From contig CAWBJW010000002.1 in assembly GCA_963789255.1 (NCBI GenBank), positions 62,001 to 126,000 of the forward strand: a DNA stretch of 64,000 nucleotides, given 5' to 3'. Both the position numbers and the translations under genes were made by a program. This document shows, piece by piece, positions 1-7,625 of this stretch. How positions within the stretch are numbered: the first letter of the stretch is position 1; each line of letters starts with the position of its first letter. The notes beneath the pieces were generated by a model, which worked only from the letters and a program-made list of their open reading frames with translations, was not told the DNA's origin and searched no databases. Source of the stretch: DATARH01 sp963789255. GTDB lineage: Bacteria; Pseudomonadota; Alphaproteobacteria; ATCC43930; CGMCC-115725.

Positions 1-921
1 GCGGCGATCGGGCCGCAGATGAGCGGTGTCGGCAAGGCCATGGCGCCGATCCTGAGCCAGGGCGGTCTGGCGACGATCACCCCGTCCTCGACCAATCCCG
101 ACATTACCGATCCGAAATTTGCCGCGCAGTTCATGCCCGGCGGCAAGCCGATCTACTTCCGCACGGTGACGACCGACGCCTTTCAGGGCCCCAACATGGC
201 GAATTTCTTCGCCGACCGGCTGCACACCAAATCGGTCTACATCCTCGACGACAGCGGCGCCTATGGGGTCGGCATCGCCAACGCCTTCGAGGCGGAGGCG
301 AAAAAACGCGGAATCAAGGTGCTCGGCCACGACCAGCTCGACCCGAAAGAGGCGGACTACACGACGGTCATGACGAAAATCAAAGGCTTGAACCCCGACA
401 GCCTCTACTACGGCGGGGTGGCGCAGGCCGGTGTCAAGGTTGTCAAGGAGTCCTACAGCATTCTCGGAACCAAGATCGTCCGCGGCGGCGGCGATGGCAC
501 CTACGGGGCTGAGATCTTGAAAGGTGCCGGGTTCCCGGCGGCCCAGGGCTGGTACGCGACGATCGCCGCGCCGAACATCGTAACAAATCCGGCAGCCGAG
601 AGTTTCGTCAAGGAATTCAATAAGAAATATGGCCAGCAGCCGGAAAACTACTCGATCACGGCCTATGATGGCGCCCTCGTCATCCTCGACGCGATCAAGC
701 GCGTTGCCGCTTCGGGCAAACCGGTCAATCGCGCCAATGTGCGCGACGCCATCCAGACCGGCCAGGTCAAGACCATCCAGGGCGTCGTCAGCTTCGACAA
801 GAACGGCGACATCAAGAACCGCATCGTCAGCGTCTTCGAGATTGAAAAGAACGACAAATTTCCCCTCGACGACGTTCTTCACCAATACAAATACATCGGC
901 GTGGCGCCGCAAAGCGCGTGA
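1..921 (+). CDS. Branched-chain amino acid ABC transporter substrate-binding protein (LivJ-type, 5' end cut)
   Basis: This is the C-terminal part of a periplasmic type-I solute-binding protein that delivers branched-chain amino acids or related amides to a Liv-type ABC permease. The reading frame is open from base 1, so the gene starts before the window and the ATG at 19 is internal. Typical Peripla_BP_6 features are visible: a second-lobe segment with SVYILDDSGAYGVGIANAF, and YGQQPENYSITAYDGALVI near the C-terminus. It ends about 75 bases before livH, with permease and ATPase genes following on the same strand, so it is the first visible gene of a liv operon. The exact substrate cannot be read from the sequence. 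Confidence 0.93.
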   Translation, partial: AAIGPQMSGVGKAMAPILSQGGLATITPSSTNPDITDPKFAAQFMPGGKPIYFRTVTTDAFQGPNMANFFADRLHTKSVYILDDSGAYGVGIANAFEAEAKKRGIKVLGHDQLDPKEADYTTVMTKIKGLNPDSLYYGGVAQAGVKVVKESYSILGTKIVRGGGDGTYGAEILKGAGFPAAQGWYATIAAPNIVTNPAAESFVKEFNKKYGQQPENYSITAYDGALVILDAIKRVAASGKPVNRANVRDAIQTGQVKTIQGVVSFDKNGDIKNRIVSVFEIEKNDKFPLDDVLHQYKYIGVAPQSA

Positions 922-996
922 GGGCGAGAGGCGCGATGCCGTGCTGATGGCCGGGTTCACCGCCGTTTTTGCCGTGGCCGGCGCGAGGTCGCGGCG

Positions 997-1929
997 ATGA
1001 GCATGGGGTCGGTCCTCCTTCAGCAATTGATCAACGGGTTGAGCCTCGGCGCCCTCTACGCGCTCCTGGCGCTGGGGTTCACCCTGGTCTACGGCATTCT
1101 GGAACTGATAAATTTTGCCCATTTCAACGTGTTCATGATGGGCTCTTTCGTTGGCATGTGGGCGCTTCAGACTGTTCGGATTGTCTGGACAGAGCGTGGT
1201 GTTGAGCGGCTTCGCGCTGTTCGGCGTGCTCGCCTTCGCCTTCATCGCGACAATGCTGTCCGCCGGCCTGCTCGGCGTCGCCATCGAGCGCATCGCATTG
1301 CGCCCGTTGCGCGGGATCCCAGGCACCACCGGGATGATCACGACGATCGGCGTGTCCTACATCCTCTTCAATATCGTGCTGCTCACCGTCGGCGCCGAGT
1401 TCGCAGAATTATCCGAACCCGATGCCGACGGTACAATGGCAGATCGGCGGCGCCGTTCTCGACCTGCGCGAGGTGTTGATCTGGGGCATCGCATTGCTGT
1501 TGATGACAGCGCTTCACCTCTTCGTCACCCGCACCCGCCTCGGCAAGGCGATGCGGGCCACCGCGCAGGACAGCGAGGCGGCGCGGATGATGGGCGTCGA
1601 TGTCGACCGGGTGATCGTAACCGCCTTCTTCCTGGGATCGGCCCTGGCGGGCGCGGCGGCACTGATCTTTGGCCTCTACTACAACTACACGAGTTTCATC
1701 ATCGGCTATACCGCAGGGCTGCGGGCCTTCACGGCGGCGGTTTTGGGGGAAATCGGCAGCGTCACCGGCGCGATGGTCGGCGGCATCATCATCGGACTGA
1801 TCGAGGCCTTGGGGGGTCGAGCTGATCGCGGTGCGCTGGACCGATGTGATCATCTTCTCGATCCTTGTTCTCGTGCTGGTGTTCGTGCCTTCCGGCCTGC
1901 TCGGCCGCGCGACGCCGACAAAATCCTGA
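997..1929 (+). pseudogene. livH: LivH-type branched-chain amino acid ABC permease, three apparent frameshifts
   Basis: This is the inner-membrane permease subunit of the Liv transporter. The N-terminus (MSMGSVLLQQLINGLSLGAL, then YALLALGFTLVYGILELINF) is classic LivH. The protein then continues through the other two frames: about 1170 (frame with LSGFALFGVLAFAFIATM), about 1405 (frame with MPTVQWQIGGAVLDLREVLI) and the G6 run at 1811-1816 (frame with VELIAVRWTDVIIFSILVLV), ending at TGA 1927-1929. Each shift equals one extra base. Their sum of three gives a total span of about 310 codons, the normal LivH length. Conservation is continuous across the joins, which fits sequencing errors as well as a young pseudogene. 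Confidence 0.85.
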
Positions 1930-1942
1930 CCGGCGCGGCTCG

Positions 1943-3988
1943 GTGACCGATCGGGTGGAGGTGGAGGCGGGCGTCGTCGCCGCGCCGGCCCGGGGGGCGT
2001 GGCCGGCGGCGAAAGAATGGGCGAGATCGCCGCGCGGGCGGGTGGTCGGCTCTGCCGTTCTGCTGCTCGCGGCGTTGGCGTTTCCGCCGCTCATCCGCAA
2101 CGACGCCGATGTCGATTCGGCGGCCAATGCGCTCTCGTACGCAGCCCTGGCGCTCGGGCTCAATATCGTGGTCGGCTTCGCCGGGCTGCTCGATCTCGGC
2201 TATGCCGCCTTCTTTGCGATCGGCGCCTACTCCTACGGCATTCTCGCCTCATGGCAGGTTCAGCCGCATTGGAGCGCGTTCTGGGAGCCGTTCCAGTGGC
2301 TCGGTCTCGTCGCGCATCTGCAGGCCGGCGGCGCCGACCTCGTGCATTTTCAGGTATCGTTCTGGCTGATGTTGCCGCTTTCCGCGGCGATTGCCGCCTC
2401 TTTCGGTATCCTCTTCGGGATTCCGACCCTGCGGCTCAAGGGCGACTATCTCGCGATCGTGACGCTGGGTTTCGGCGAGATCGTGCCGATCGTGGTGCGC
2501 AATACGCCGACGCTCACCAACGGGGCGATGGGGTTGAACGGCGTTGTGCCGCCGCAGCTCTTCGGCTGGAGCTTCGGCGTCAACGCGACGCCCTATTATT
2601 ATGTCGGGCTGGCTCTCGTCGCCCTCTTGATCTTCACCAGCACGCGCCTCAAATTCTCCCGCATCGGCCGCGCCTGGATGGCGATCCGCGAGGACGAGAT
2701 CGCCGCCGCCGCGATGGGGATCAACCGGGTCAGGTTCAAGCTGCTCGCCTTTGCGACCGGCGCCGCCTTCGCCGGAGCAACGGGCACGCTTTACATCGCC
2801 AAATTGCAGACCGCGACGCCGGACATGTTCATGTTCCCGGTCTCGGTGATGATTCTCGTGATGATCGTCTTCGGCGGAATGGGAAGCGTCTGGGGCGTCG
2901 TGCTGGGCGCCCTGATCCTGCAAATGCTGCAGTCGTGGGTCCTCGAAGACCTGTCCGGATGGCTGCATGGGCTGGGCCGGCTGATCGGCGTCGACTGGCT
3001 GCAGCAGGTCCAGCTCGCCTCCTCGACCGAGCTGATCTTCGGGCTCATTCTGGTGTTCATGATGCTGTATCGCCGCCAGGGCTTGATCCCGGCGACGCGC
3101 CGGGTCGCGACGCTAACGCTCGCCGAGCAGAACGCCCCGGTCACCCGCGGCGGCTTTGACAGCCTGCACGGGCTCGGCGCGCTCGACGAGAGCCTGGACA
3201 AGCCCGGGGCCGGCCCGTTGATCGAGATCGGCAATCTGACCGTGCGGTTCGGCGGCCTTGTCGCGCTGCGCGCCGTGGCGCTCGCGGTGCCGGCGCATTC
3301 GGTGCTCGCCGTGATCGGGCCGAACGGCTCGGGCAAATCGACGCTGTTTAACACCGTCACCGGGCTGATCGCGGCGGACGAGGGCAGCATCCGCTTTGCC
3401 GGCGAGGAGATCGCCGGCCGGCCGCCGCATGTCGTCCTCGAACGCGGCATCGCCCGCACCTTCCAGAACATCCGGTTGTTCCCCAACCTGACGGTGCTGG
3501 AGAACGTGCTGATCGGCATGCATGCGCGCCTCCACACCGGCGCGGTCAGGGCATTGCTGCGTCTGCCGCAAACCCGGCGCGAGGAGCGTGAGGCGCGCGA
3601 GCGGGCATTGGAGATCCTGTCGATTTTCGGCAATCGCCTGGTGCCGCGCGCCGATCATCCCGTGGCGAGCCTGTCCTACGCCAATCGCCGGCGGGCGGAG
3701 ATCGCCCGCGCGCTCGCCTCCGCGCCGAAGCTCTTATTGCTCGACGAGCCGACCGCCGGGATGAACCCGGCCGAAACCCTCGAACTGGCCGAACAGATCA
3801 AGAGCCTCAACCGGCTCGGCCTGACGATCGTCTTGATCGAGCACAAGCTCAACGTCGTCGTCAATCTCGCCGAGAAGGTGATCGTGCTCGATCACGGCGA
3901 GAAGATCGCCGAGGGCTCGCCCGCCGAGGTGCGGCGCGACGAGGAGGTGATCCGCGCCTATCTCGGCCGGAGCGCCGCGGTTGCCTGA
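1943..3988 (+). CDS. Fused LivM permease / LivG ATPase of branched-chain amino acid ABC transporter
   Basis: This is a bifunctional Liv transporter subunit of about 681 residues. Residues about 40-385 are a LivM-type membrane permease (multiple hydrophobic helices; YAALALGLNIVVGFAGLLDL near the start; GDYLAIVTLGFGEIVPIVVR). Residues about 425-681 are a LivG-type ATPase with Walker A GPNGSGKST near residue 458, a signature region LSYANRRRAEIARAL near 578, Walker B LLLLDEPTAGMNP near 600, and a terminal LIEHKL H-loop. I chose the GTG at 1943, 14 bases after the livH stop. The open frame reaches back to 1865, but that part overlaps the livH 3' end in a different frame. LivM-LivG fusions are known in alphaproteobacteria. 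Confidence 0.9.
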   Translation: MTDRVEVEAGVVAAPARGAWPAAKEWARSPRGRVVGSAVLLLAALAFPPLIRNDADVDSAANALSYAALALGLNIVVGFAGLLDLGYAAFFAIGAYSYGILASWQVQPHWSAFWEPFQWLGLVAHLQAGGADLVHFQVSFWLMLPLSAAIAASFGILFGIPTLRLKGDYLAIVTLGFGEIVPIVVRNTPTLTNGAMGLNGVVPPQLFGWSFGVNATPYYYVGLALVALLIFTSTRLKFSRIGRAWMAIREDEIAAAAMGINRVRFKLLAFATGAAFAGATGTLYIAKLQTATPDMFMFPVSVMILVMIVFGGMGSVWGVVLGALILQMLQSWVLEDLSGWLHGLGRLIGVDWLQQVQLASSTELIFGLILVFMMLYRRQGLIPATRRVATLTLAEQNAPVTRGGFDSLHGLGALDESLDKPGAGPLIEIGNLTVRFGGLVALRAVALAVPAHSVLAVIGPNGSGKSTLFNTVTGLIAADEGSIRFAGEEIAGRPPHVVLERGIARTFQNIRLFPNLTVLENVLIGMHARLHTGAVRALLRLPQTRREEREARERALEILSIFGNRLVPRADHPVASLSYANRRRAEIARALASAPKLLLLDEPTAGMNPAETLELAEQIKSLNRLGLTIVLIEHKLNVVVNLAEKVIVLDHGEKIAEGSPAEVRRDEEVIRAYLGRSAAVA

Positions 3989-4005
3989 GCCCGCTCATTC
4001 CGCAT

Positions 4006-4077
4006 TCCCGGCGAAGGCCGGGACCCACTTATCCGGCGGCGGAACGGTCGATGGATGGATCCCGGCGTTCGCCGGGA
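4006..4077. repeat. Paired palindromic element between livMG and livF
   Basis: Two hairpins with the same 7-base arms lie 36 bases apart: TCCCGGC-gaag-GCCGGGA at 4006-4023 and TCCCGGC-gttc-GCCGGGA at 4060-4077. The second is bordered by ATGGATGGA. This looks like the common GGATCCCGGC..GCCGGGA intergenic palindrome of alphaproteobacteria. It sits directly upstream of the livF start, so it could tune downstream expression or RNA stability. No T-run follows, so it is not a clear terminator. Confidence 0.7.
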
Positions 4078-4083
4078 AAGCAG

Positions 4084-4827
4084 ATGTATAGGGCGATGCC
4101 GGGCACTCCCCTCCTCGAATTCCGCGGCGTCGATACCCATTACGGCGATCTGCATGTGCTGAAATCGGTCGATTACCGCATCGACGAAGGCGAGATCGTG
4201 TGTCTGTTGGGCGGCAACGCCTCGGGAAAGTCGACGACGATGAAGACGATCATGGGCGTCGTCGTGCCGACAGCGGGCGACATTCTGTTCGAGGGAAGCC
4301 CGCTCGCCGGGGTCAGCGTCGCCGAGCGGGTCAGGCGCGGCATCGCGCCGGTCCTGGAGGCGCGCCGCCTGTTCCCGCGCATGACGGTCTATGAAAACCT
4401 CGAAATGGGCGCCTATACGCGCCCGCGCGGCCCCGAATTCGCCGAGGATGCGGAGCGCGTCTTCACCCTCTTTCCGCGGGTCAAGGAGCGGCTCAAGCAG
4501 CTCGCCGGCACCCTCTCGGGCGGCGAGCAGCAGATGGTGGCGATCGGCCGGGCTTTGATGGCGCACCCCCGCCTCTTGTGCATGGACGAACCCTCGATGG
4601 GGCTGGCGCCGGTCTTTGTCGAGCAGGTCTTCGACATCATCCAGACGATCAACCGCCAGGGCACGACGATCTTCATGGTCGAGCAGAACGCCAACATGGC
4701 ATTGTCGATTGCGCATCGCGCCTATGTCCTGCAAACCGGCCAGGTGGTGCTGAGCGGCGCCGCCGCCGAATTGCGCCAGAACCCGATGATCCGCGAGGCC
4801 TATCTCGGCGAGATGCAGGTGGAGTGA
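4084..4827 (+). CDS. livF: LivF-type branched-chain amino acid ABC transporter ATP-binding protein
   Basis: This is the second cytoplasmic ATPase of the Liv transporter. It has Walker A GGNASGKST, Q-loop region, signature LSGGEQQMVAIGRALM, Walker B LLCMDEPSMGLAP and switch His-equivalent MVEQNAN, all in the LivF pattern. The frame is open from 4051, but that part is translated palindromic repeat. The ATG at 4084 follows GGGAAAG and the ATG at 4096 follows AGGG. I took 4084, though 4096 (MPGTPLLEFRGV) is also possible. It is the last gene of the liv operon on this strand. Confidence 0.92.
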   Translation: MYRAMPGTPLLEFRGVDTHYGDLHVLKSVDYRIDEGEIVCLLGGNASGKSTTMKTIMGVVVPTAGDILFEGSPLAGVSVAERVRRGIAPVLEARRLFPRMTVYENLEMGAYTRPRGPEFAEDAERVFTLFPRVKERLKQLAGTLSGGEQQMVAIGRALMAHPRLLCMDEPSMGLAPVFVEQVFDIIQTINRQGTTIFMVEQNANMALSIAHRAYVLQTGQVVLSGAAAELRQNPMIREAYLGEMQVE

Positions 4828-4940
4828 GCCAGCCACCAAGCCATTCCGAGCCAATTCCTCAGATCGACATCAATCACTTCAAAAGAATTTTTTAGTCGGA
4901 TCATGACGAAAACCGTGCCTGACCTCCACCGATGGGAGGC

Positions 4941-7079
4941 TCAAATGCGGCTGTTTCGCAGCCGCAGCGCGTTGCTGACGACGGTGACCGAGCTGAGGCT
5001 CATCGCGGCGCTGGCGATCATCGGGTTTAAGAGCAGCCCGAAGGCGGGATAGAGCACGCCGGCCGCGATCGGCACTGCGAGGGCGTTGAAGACGAAGGCG
5101 AAGAACAAATTCTGCCGGATGTTGCGCATCGTCGCGCGGCTGAGACGGCGGGCGCGGACGATCCCTTGCAGATCGCCCTTGAGCAACGTCACCTGGGCGC
5201 TCTCCATCGCGACATCCGCGCCGGTGCCCATCGCGATGCCGATCTGCGCCTGAGCCAAGGCCGGCGCGTCGTTGATGCCGTCGCCGGCCATGCCGACAAA
5301 CCGCCCCTCATCTTGCAGCCTTTTGATCGCGGCGGCTTTCTGGTCGGGCAATACCTCGGCGATGACCTCCTCGATGCCGAGATGGCGCGCCACCGCCTCT
5401 GCCGTGGTGCGGCTGTCGCCGGTCAGCATGACGACGCGGATGCCCTCCGCGTGCAACCCGGCGAGCGCCGCGCGGGCGCTCTCCTTGATCGGATCGGCGA
5501 CCGCGACAAGGCCCGCCGGCTTGCCGTCGATCGCCACCAGCACCACGCCCTCGCCCTCGCGGCGCAGCGGGTCGGCGCGTTCGGCGAGGATGGCCGCATC
5601 GATCCCGATCGACGCCATCAGCGCGGCATTGCCGACGGCGATTTTCCGGCGATCTACCAAACCCACCGCGCCCTTGCCGGTCTCGCTCTTGAAGTCGATC
5701 GGGGCGGAAAGCGAGAGCCCGCGACTTTCGGCTCCCCTTACGATCGCCGCAGCCAGCGGGTGCTCGCTCGCCCGTTCGAGGCTGGCGGCGAGGCGCAGCA
5801 ATTCGTCCTCGGCAACCCCGCCGAGCGCGATCACCGCGCTAAGCTGCGGCTTGCCCTCGGTCAGCGTGCCGGTCTTGTCGACCACCAGCGTGTCGAGCTT
5901 TTCCATCAGTTCGAGGGCTTCGGCGTTCTTGACCAAGACGCCGAGCCGCGCGCCGCGCCCGGTGCCGACCATGATCGACATCGGCGTCGCCAGGCCGAGC
6001 GCACAGGGACAGGCGATGATCAGCACCGCGACCGCGTTGAGCAGCGCAAAGCCCATCGCCGGCGGCGGGCCGAACAGCGCCCAGACGACAAACGCCACGA
6101 CAGCTACAAGGATGACCGCCGGCACGAACCAGCCGGAAACGGTATCCGCGAGCTTCTGGATCGGCGCACGCGACCGCGTTGCGGCGGCGACCATCGCGAC
6201 GATCTGCGCCAACAGCGTGTCGCTGCCGACCCGCTCGGCGCGCATCACAAAGCTGCCGGTGGTGTTGAGGGTGGCGCCGATGAGCTTGTCGCCCGGCGCC
6301 TTTTCGACCGGCAGCGGTTCGCCCGATATCATCAATTCATCGACGCTGCTGTGGCCCTCAAGCACCACGCCGTCGACCGGCACCTTCTCGCCCGGGCGCA
6401 CCCGCAGCCTCTGGCCGGGGACGACCGCTTCGAGCGCGACGTCTTCGTCGCCGCCGCCGTCCTTGACGAGCCGCGCGCGCTTCGGCGCAAGATCGAGCAG
6501 CGCGCGGATCGCGCCATTGGTTTGCGAGCGAGCGCGCAGTTCGAGCACCTGGCCGAGCAGCACCAGGGTGGTAATGACCGCCGCCGCCTCGAAATAGACC
6601 GGGACGCCGCCCTCTTGGGTCCGGAACGATGCCGGAAAAAGGCCGGGGGCCAGCGCCGCGACCAGGCTGTAGCCATAGGCGACGCCGGTGCCGAGCGAGA
6701 TCAGGGTGAACATGTTGAGGCGGCGGCTCTTCACCAACTCCCAGCCGCGCCGGAAAAACGGCGCGCCGGCCCACAGCACCGCCGGGGTGGCGAGGATCAG
6801 CTGGAGCCAGACCCGGATTGGCGACGTCGAACGCCACAGCATCGCCATCGCCAGCAACGGCACCGAAAGCGCCAGCGCGACCCAGAAGCGCCGGGTCATG
6901 TCGGCGAGTTCGGGGTTGCTGTCGTCGCCCGCTTGCGGGGTCACCGGTTCGAGCGCCATGCCGCAGATCGGGCAGGAGCCGGGCGCGTTGCGCACGATCT
7001 GCGGGTGCATCGGGCAGGTCCAGGGACCCGGCCCGGCCGCTGCGCTCGGCTTGCCGGCGAGCGAATCGGCGTCGGTCAT
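4941..7079 (-). CDS. copA: Copper/heavy-metal translocating P1B-type ATPase
   Basis: This is an inner-membrane metal exporter of 712 residues. The N-terminus carries a short Cys/His metal-binding domain (CPMHP at about 23-27 and CPICGMALEP at about 37-46) instead of a classic HMA domain. Hydrophobic helices follow, then the channel motif CPC in IACPCALGLATP near residue 356, the phosphorylation motif DKTGTLT near 400, and GDGINDAPALAQA near 598. The ion motif CPC and the N-terminal CPMHP domain are typical of Cu(I)/Ag(I) ATPases. A c-type cytochrome gene lies 25 bases upstream on the same strand, so they are probably co-transcribed. Confidence 0.93.
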   Translation of the reverse strand: MTDADSLAGKPSAAAGPGPWTCPMHPQIVRNAPGSCPICGMALEPVTPQAGDDSNPELADMTRRFWVALALSVPLLAMAMLWRSTSPIRVWLQLILATPAVLWAGAPFFRRGWELVKSRRLNMFTLISLGTGVAYGYSLVAALAPGLFPASFRTQEGGVPVYFEAAAVITTLVLLGQVLELRARSQTNGAIRALLDLAPKRARLVKDGGGDEDVALEAVVPGQRLRVRPGEKVPVDGVVLEGHSSVDELMISGEPLPVEKAPGDKLIGATLNTTGSFVMRAERVGSDTLLAQIVAMVAAATRSRAPIQKLADTVSGWFVPAVILVAVVAFVVWALFGPPPAMGFALLNAVAVLIIACPCALGLATPMSIMVGTGRGARLGVLVKNAEALELMEKLDTLVVDKTGTLTEGKPQLSAVIALGGVAEDELLRLAASLERASEHPLAAAIVRGAESRGLSLSAPIDFKSETGKGAVGLVDRRKIAVGNAALMASIGIDAAILAERADPLRREGEGVVLVAIDGKPAGLVAVADPIKESARAALAGLHAEGIRVVMLTGDSRTTAEAVARHLGIEEVIAEVLPDQKAAAIKRLQDEGRFVGMAGDGINDAPALAQAQIGIAMGTGADVAMESAQVTLLKGDLQGIVRARRLSRATMRNIRQNLFFAFVFNALAVPIAAGVLYPAFGLLLNPMIASAAMSLSSVTVVSNALRLRNSRI

Positions 7080-7104
7080 CGCGCGGCGCGGGCACGCCAG
7101 AGCT

Positions 7105-7419
7105 TCACTTCAGGCTCCCGATATAGGCGATCAGATCGTCGATCTCGGCGCGGCTCAGCGCCAGATCGGGCATCGCGCCGTGCGGATGCGACAGGAAGGC
7201 CCGCATCTCGGCGGGATTGAGATGTCCGGCGATAATGCGAAAGCTCGGCGGTCCCTGCAGAAGCGTCGTCGCCGGGCCGGTGGCGTCGATCACATGGCAA
7301 TTGACGCACCATTGCCGCGCCAGACGCGCGCCGGCGGCGGCATCGGCGCGAGCGGCCAGAGGGGTCAGCCATGCCAGCAGCAGCGCCAGCACGGCCGGTA
7401 GGGCGGGTTTCACGATCAT
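7105..7419 (-). CDS. Small periplasmic class I cytochrome c
   Basis: This is a 104-residue electron carrier. It has an N-terminal signal peptide (hydrophobic to about residue 23, cleavage near AARADA), a heme-binding CVNCH at residues 38-42, and a distal methionine candidate in HGAMPDLAL near 85. The fold ends with IDDLIAYIGSLK, typical of cytochrome c C-terminal helices. Its location immediately upstream of the copper ATPase suggests a role in respiration or copper handling in the periplasm, but no specific partner can be read from the sequence. Confidence 0.88.
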   Translation of the reverse strand: MIVKPALPAVLALLLAWLTPLAARADAAAGARLARQWCVNCHVIDATGPATTLLQGPPSFRIIAGHLNPAEMRAFLSHPHGAMPDLALSRAEIDDLIAYIGSLK

Positions 7420-7625
7420 CGCGGCAGGCCTCGACTACACAATCCAACCATCGCCGGGCGACATTAACCCAGTCTGCCCGGCATCGCTGCCGCATCTTTT
7501 GCGATATGCCCCGACCGGGCGCCGGATCGGGTGTCGCTCGCGGACCGGCTTTCCTCCGGCTTTCCTCGCCTTTCCCCGCTGACACGGCTTTCCGCGCCAG
7601 GAAGGAATCCCCAAATTGCACAATC

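Noticed and set aside
5166..7220. 684-residue open frame on the + strand opposite the copper ATPase
   Set aside because: It is an antisense shadow of a well-conserved P-type ATPase gene in GC-rich DNA; its product is Arg/Ala/Asp-rich with no domain.
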